From Flavobacteriaceae bacterium bin25 (lineage in GTDB: Bacteria > Bacteroidota > Bacteroidia > Flavobacteriales > Flavobacteriaceae): a DNA stretch of 64,000 nucleotides. The DNA lies in contig MPMN01000004.1 in NCBI GenBank assembly GCA_002238525.1, positions 1 through 64,000 on the forward strand. Reading direction: 5' to 3'. This document shows positions 62,301 through 64,000 of the stretch, one piece after another; position 1 is the stretch's first letter, and the number at the start of each line of letters is the position of its first letter. A model generated the notes under the pieces. That model was not told the origin of the DNA. It saw only the letters and a list, made by a program, of their open reading frames with translations, and made no database searches. Both the position numbers and the translations under genes were made by a program.

Positions 62301-64000
62301 ACCAATCCTGTTTCTATTACCGCAACCAAAGATTGTTCAATCAATGTAGCCTTTGAAAAAGTATCTTATACGATTACCACCAATGCAGGCACCGGTGGAG
62401 ACATCACTGGAAATCAATCTGTAAAACATGGAGAATCGGTAAGCATCACTGCTACACCAAGTACAGGCTATCAAATAGCATCCTGGTCAGGAACTTGTGG
62501 AACCTATGCCAAGACTACCAATCCTATTTCTATTACCGCCACAAAAGATTGTTCTATTAGTGTATCTTTTGAAGCCGATAATAATTCTCCTCCTGTAGAT
62601 AATTCAGGTGATGTTTCATATACTGTAACTACGAGTGCAGGTACAGGTGGAAGCATCACTGAAAATCAAACTGTTGAACAGGGTGAATCTGTGAGCATAA
62701 CTGCCACACCAAGTACAGGTTATCAAGTACAATCCTGGGGAGGAACTTGTGGAACCTATAACAAAAACACCAATCCAGTATCCTTTACCCCAACCCAAAG
62801 TTGTACTATTAGTGTAGCCTTTGAAAAGGTATCCTATACGATTAGCACCAATGCAGGCACAGGCGGAACTATCACTGGAAATCAATCTGCAAAATATCAG
62901 GAATCGGTAAGTATCACTGCTACACCCAGTACAGGTTATCAAATAGCATCCTGGTCAGGAACTTGTGGAACCTATGCCAAGACTGCCAATCCTGTTTCTA
63001 TTACCGCCACAAAAGATTGTTCTATCAGTGTAGCCTTTGAAAAGGTATCCTATACGATTAGCACCAATGCAGGCACAGGTGGAACTATCACTGGAAATCA
63101 ATCTGTAAAACATGGAGAATCGGTAAGCATCACTGCTACACCAAGTACGGGTTATCAAGTACAATCCTGGGGAGGAACTTGTGGCACTTATGCCAAGACT
63201 GCCAATCCGGTTTCCATTACCGCCACAAAAGATTGTTCTATTAGTGTAGCCTTTGAAAAGGTATCCTATAGCATAACCACCAATGCAGGCACAGGTGGAA
63301 CTATCACTGGAAATCAATCTGTACAACATGGAGGATCAGTAAGCATCACTGCTACACCAAGTATAGGTTATCAAATAGCATCCTGGGGAGGAACATGTGG
63401 AACCTTTACTGAATCCATGAATCCTGCAACCTTCACGGCAACCAAAGATTGTTCTATTAGTGTAACCTTTGAAAAGGTATCTTATACGATTACCACAACG
63501 GCAGGCACTGGGGGATCCATCACCGACAATCAATCTGCCGAACATGGAGAATCGGTGAGTATCACTGCTACACCAAGTACAGGTTATCAAATAGCATCCT
63601 GGGGAGGAACATGTGGAACCTTTACTGAATCCATGAATCCTGCAACCTTTACTGCTTCGAAGAGTTGTTCTATTAGTGTAACCTTTGAAAAGGTATCTTA
63701 TACGATTACCACAACGGCAGGCACTGGGGGATCCATCACCGACAATCAATCTGCTGAACATGGTACAAACGTCAGGATCACCGCCACAGCCAATACAGGC
63801 TATCAAATAAGTGGATGGACTGGAACCTGTGGAACTTATGCCAAGAGTACCAATCCAGTTTCCATTACCGCCACCAAAGATTGTACAATCAATGTAGCCT
63901 TTGAAAAGGTATCTTATACGATTACCACCAATGCAGGTACCGGTGGAACTATCATTGGAAATCAATCTGCCGAACATGGTGCAACCGTCAGGATCACTGC
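56352..64000 (+). CDS. Giant repeat lipoprotein (InlB-type repeats), 3' end beyond the window
   Basis: One uninterrupted frame from ATG 56352 to the window edge, at least 2549 residues. The signal runs to FIINSC with Cys27, then SKDVV; the first 430 residues repeat the five InlB-type repeats of the 52749 protein with few changes. Next come 21 copies of a decapeptide DPxNPDNxNG (57699-58328), then at least 25 full InlB-type repeats of 72 residues plus a partial one. Each ends the form SVSITATPSTGYQ then a SWSGTCGTY block and KDCSISVAFEKV, so two Cys per repeat. Four spacers (ETDNNSPPxDNSGDV) divide the array. Likely a very long surface adhesin; the C-terminal anchor or ligand domain is not visible. 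Confidence 0.9.
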   Translation, partial: MHRHSCLIKIISRVLLIFAVIFIINSCSKDVVTPPNVFAGPLAPVSPPIELNVLTSVVGNGKITDSQENIKSGRSVSITATPDVHYRLKEWKGDCGTFDNNSLSISLNVTDHCFIVAVFEMIPYIVTAETYEGGSVSESKVLRKYNQKVSIAAKPQEGYVFGSWKIMEESGCPTLKDASNPIAEFDVIGNCSLVAIFLKSPRTITTTFITDSGEVIQTQEVEHGDQVDITAKPEKHYKLKQWSGDCGNFSSDELNISFTAVRDCNIRIIFEKIPYTFSVTVNEGGSVIKTREDVELETSDPVVNSGEKVTIKANPERGFKFVRWNPSEELDCPQLDSLLDPIQTLTVEGNCSIEAVFEELAYTIVADAETGGSVSPRGEFKVNHGETVSIQAKPDPDFFFVEWDVKGAGCSPRPYDTNAQFLAKGNCQLKAVFADIVDYISSVEDNDDGDPTNPDNENGDPTNPDNENGDPTNPDNENGDPTNPDNENGDPNNPDNDNGDPNNPDNDNGDPNNPDNDNGDPNNPDNDNGDPNNPDNDNGDPNNPDNDNGDPSNPDNDNGDPNNPDNDNGDPSNPDNDNGDPSNPDNDNGDPSNPDNDNGDPNNPDNDNGDPSNPDNDNGDPNNPDNDNGDPNNPDNDNGDPNNPDNDNGDPNNPDNDNGDPTNDPPLESTTITYSITTSAGTGGNITGNKTVNQGDSVSITATPSTGYQVQSWGGTCGTYNKNTNPVSITPTQSCSISVAFHKVSYTITTNAGTGGSITGNQSVKHGESVSITATPSTGYQIASWSGTCGTYAKTTNPVSITATKDCSISVAFEKVSYTITTNAGTGGTITGNQSVKHGESVSITATPSTGYQIQSWGGTCGTYNKNTNPVSITATKDCTISVSFETDNNSPPIDNSGDVSYTITTSAGTGGSITENQTVEQGESVSITATPSTGYQVQSWGGTCGTYNKNTNPVSFTPTQSCTISVAFEKVSYTITTNAGTGGTITGNQSVKHGESVSITATPSTGYQVQSWGGTCGTYAKSANPVSITATKDCSISVAFEKVSYTITTNAGTGGSITGNQSVKHGESVSISATSSTGYQVQSWGGTCGTYNKNTNPVSITATKDCSISVAFEKVSYTITTNAGTGGSITGNQSVKHGESVSITATPSTGYQIASWSGTCGTYAKTTNPVSITATKDCSISVAFEKVSYTITTNAGTGGDITGNQSVKHGESVSITATPSTGYQIQSWGGTCGTYAKTTNPVSITATKDCSISVSFETDNNSPPVDNSGDVSYTITTSAGMGGSITENQTVEQGESVSITATPSTGYQVQSWGGTCGSYNKNTNPVSFTPTQSCTISVAFEKVSYTITTNAGTGGTITGNQSVKHGESVSITATPSTGYQISGWTGTCGTFSQSTNPATFTATKDCSISVTFEKVSYTITTNAGTGGTITGNQSVKHGESVSITATPSTGYQIASWSGTCGTYAKTTNPVSITPTQSCTISVAFEKVSYTITTNAGTGGTITGNQSVKHGESVSITATPSTGYQIASWSGTCGTYAKTTNPVSITATKDCSISVSFETDNNSPPVDNSGDVSYAITTSAGTGGSITENQTVEQGESVSITATPSTGYQVQSWGGTCGTYNKNTNPVSFTPTQSCTISVAFEKVSYTITTNAGTGGSITGNQSTEHGTTVRITATANTGYQISGWTGTCGTFTKSTNPATFTATKDCSISVTFEKVSYSITTTAGTGGSITQNQTAEHGTTVRITATANTGYQISGWTGTCGTFSQSTNPATFTATKDCSISVTFEKVSYSITTTAGTGGTITGNQSAEHGTTVRITATPNTGYQISGWSGTCGTFSQSTNPATFTATKDCTINVAFEKVSYTISTNAGTGGTITGNQSVQHGESVSITATPSTGYQIASWSGTCGSFDKSINPAIFTATKDCSISVAFEKLSYTITTNAGTGGTITGNQSAKYQESVSITATPSTGYQIASWSGTCGTYAKTTNPVSITATKDCSINVAFEKVSYTITTNAGTGGDITGNQSVKHGESVSITATPSTGYQIASWSGTCGTYAKTTNPISITATKDCSISVSFEADNNSPPVDNSGDVSYTVTTSAGTGGSITENQTVEQGESVSITATPSTGYQVQSWGGTCGTYNKNTNPVSFTPTQSCTISVAFEKVSYTISTNAGTGGTITGNQSAKYQESVSITATPSTGYQIASWSGTCGTYAKTANPVSITATKDCSISVAFEKVSYTISTNAGTGGTITGNQSVKHGESVSITATPSTGYQVQSWGGTCGTYAKTANPVSITATKDCSISVAFEKVSYSITTNAGTGGTITGNQSVQHGGSVSITATPSIGYQIASWGGTCGTFTESMNPATFTATKDCSISVTFEKVSYTITTTAGTGGSITDNQSAEHGESVSITATPSTGYQIASWGGTCGTFTESMNPATFTASKSCSISVTFEKVSYTITTTAGTGGSITDNQSAEHGTNVRITATANTGYQISGWTGTCGTYAKSTNPVSITATKDCTINVAFEKVSYTITTNAGTGGTIIGNQSAEHGATVRIT
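57699..58340 (+). repeat. 30-bp tandem array (21 full units) encoding a Asp/Asn/Pro decapeptide linker
   Basis: Unit GATCCGAACAATCCGGACAA plus TGACAATGGT, peptide DPNNPDNDNG. Units 1-4 have Thr and Glu (DPTNPDNENG), units 5-10 Asn and Asp, units 11, 13-15 and 17 Ser, the rest Asn. The last Gly codon is GGG in units 1-7 and GGT afterwards. A truncated unit at 58329-58340 closes the array. No spacers, so not a CRISPR. The acidic, glycine-containing motif may bind calcium. Confidence 0.95.
58366..64000 (+). repeat. Tandem 216-bp InlB-type repeats, at least 25 full units in five blocks
   Basis: Unit starts fall near 58372, 58583, 58800, 59047, 59267, 59484, 59699, 59915, 60166 and so on to 63914. 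Long stretches are shared between units, showing repeated duplication and gene conversion. Spacers near 59008, 60125, 61025 and 62573 split the array into blocks of about 3, 5, 4, 7 and at least 7 units. Some units (61360-61860) carry variant text (ANTGYQISGWTGTCGTF), recurring as a second repeat type. Confidence 0.9.

Noticed and set aside
58440-63977. Many minus-strand open frames (for example 60168-60710, 61068-61826, 63336-63977)
   Set aside because: They recur at the same phase of each 216-bp InlB unit and are antisense to the continuous plus frame; Cys/Ser/Gly-rich text repeats with the array.
57699-64000. CRISPR-like appearance of regular repeats
   Set aside because: Units are directly tandem with no unique spacers, and both arrays are in frame with a protein.
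1-64000. tRNA, rRNA and prophage genes
   Set aside because: Intergenic regions were scanned by eye for T-loop patterns (GGTTCRA) and none fitted a tRNA other than the tmRNA; no rRNA or phage structural genes were seen.

Overview
The window comes from a member of the Bacteroidota, most likely a flavobacterium-like or Cytophagales-like marine or environmental lineage. Supporting signs are an AT-rich sequence, Bacteroidota-type promoters (TAnnTTTG at -7) in front of many genes, an LpxC-FabZ fusion, DUF3822 next to rsmD, a short PyrR-PyrB pair, a conserved small protein ahead of ribonuclease Z, surface lipoproteins built from BspA-type and InlB-type repeats, and a tmRNA with a GEKNYALAA tag. A species name cannot be supported from the sequence alone.

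Positions 1-46000 are mostly single-copy housekeeping genes. A broken tnpB fragment runs off the left edge. Then follow cmk and rpsA; the run pyrR-pyrB-small protein-rnz-pdxH-sixA-ppk1-ppx (pyrimidine synthesis, tRNA 3' processing, B6, polyphosphate turnover); dnaX; the RNase P RNA; rsmD with DUF3822 and a membrane-anchored protein; kdsB; yebC; gcvT; a secreted Xaa-Pro peptidase; a gluzincin-like protein without its zinc motif; a LOG-family protein; uvrA; ggt; a DUF479 protein; glmM; an LpxL-type acyltransferase; tmRNA; a rhomboid protease; a TlpA-like lipoprotein; a YdiJ-type FAD/Fe-S dehydrogenase; aroC; and two consecutive dicarboxylate/amino-acid:cation symporters.

Positions 42600-45800 form a small accessory island. 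An AbiEi/AbiEii (type IV toxin-antitoxin, phage-defence) pair sits between a 3' remnant and a 5' remnant of further antitoxin copies, and the whole block is bracketed by a perfect 25-bp inverted repeat. Just outside lies one copy of a roughly 150-bp dispersed repeat whose other copy follows the Xaa-Pro peptidase at 20160. Positions 46000-52333 return to core genes: lpxD-lpxC/fabZ-lpxA-efp-sucD-fabG and a prohibitin-like protein, tightly packed and co-directional.

Positions 52700-64000 are a surface-protein locus. Two paralogous lipoproteins share a nearly identical N-terminal half (signal, Cys27, five InlB-type repeats) and then diverge completely: the first ends in about 15 BspA/DUF285 repeats, the second continues through a 21-unit tandem decapeptide linker into at least 25 two-cysteine InlB-type repeats and is still open at the right edge (at least 2549 residues). 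A decayed IS5-type transposase lies between them. The most unusual items are this giant repeat protein, the paralogue pair that swaps C-terminal modules, and the inverted-repeat-bounded AbiE cassette.
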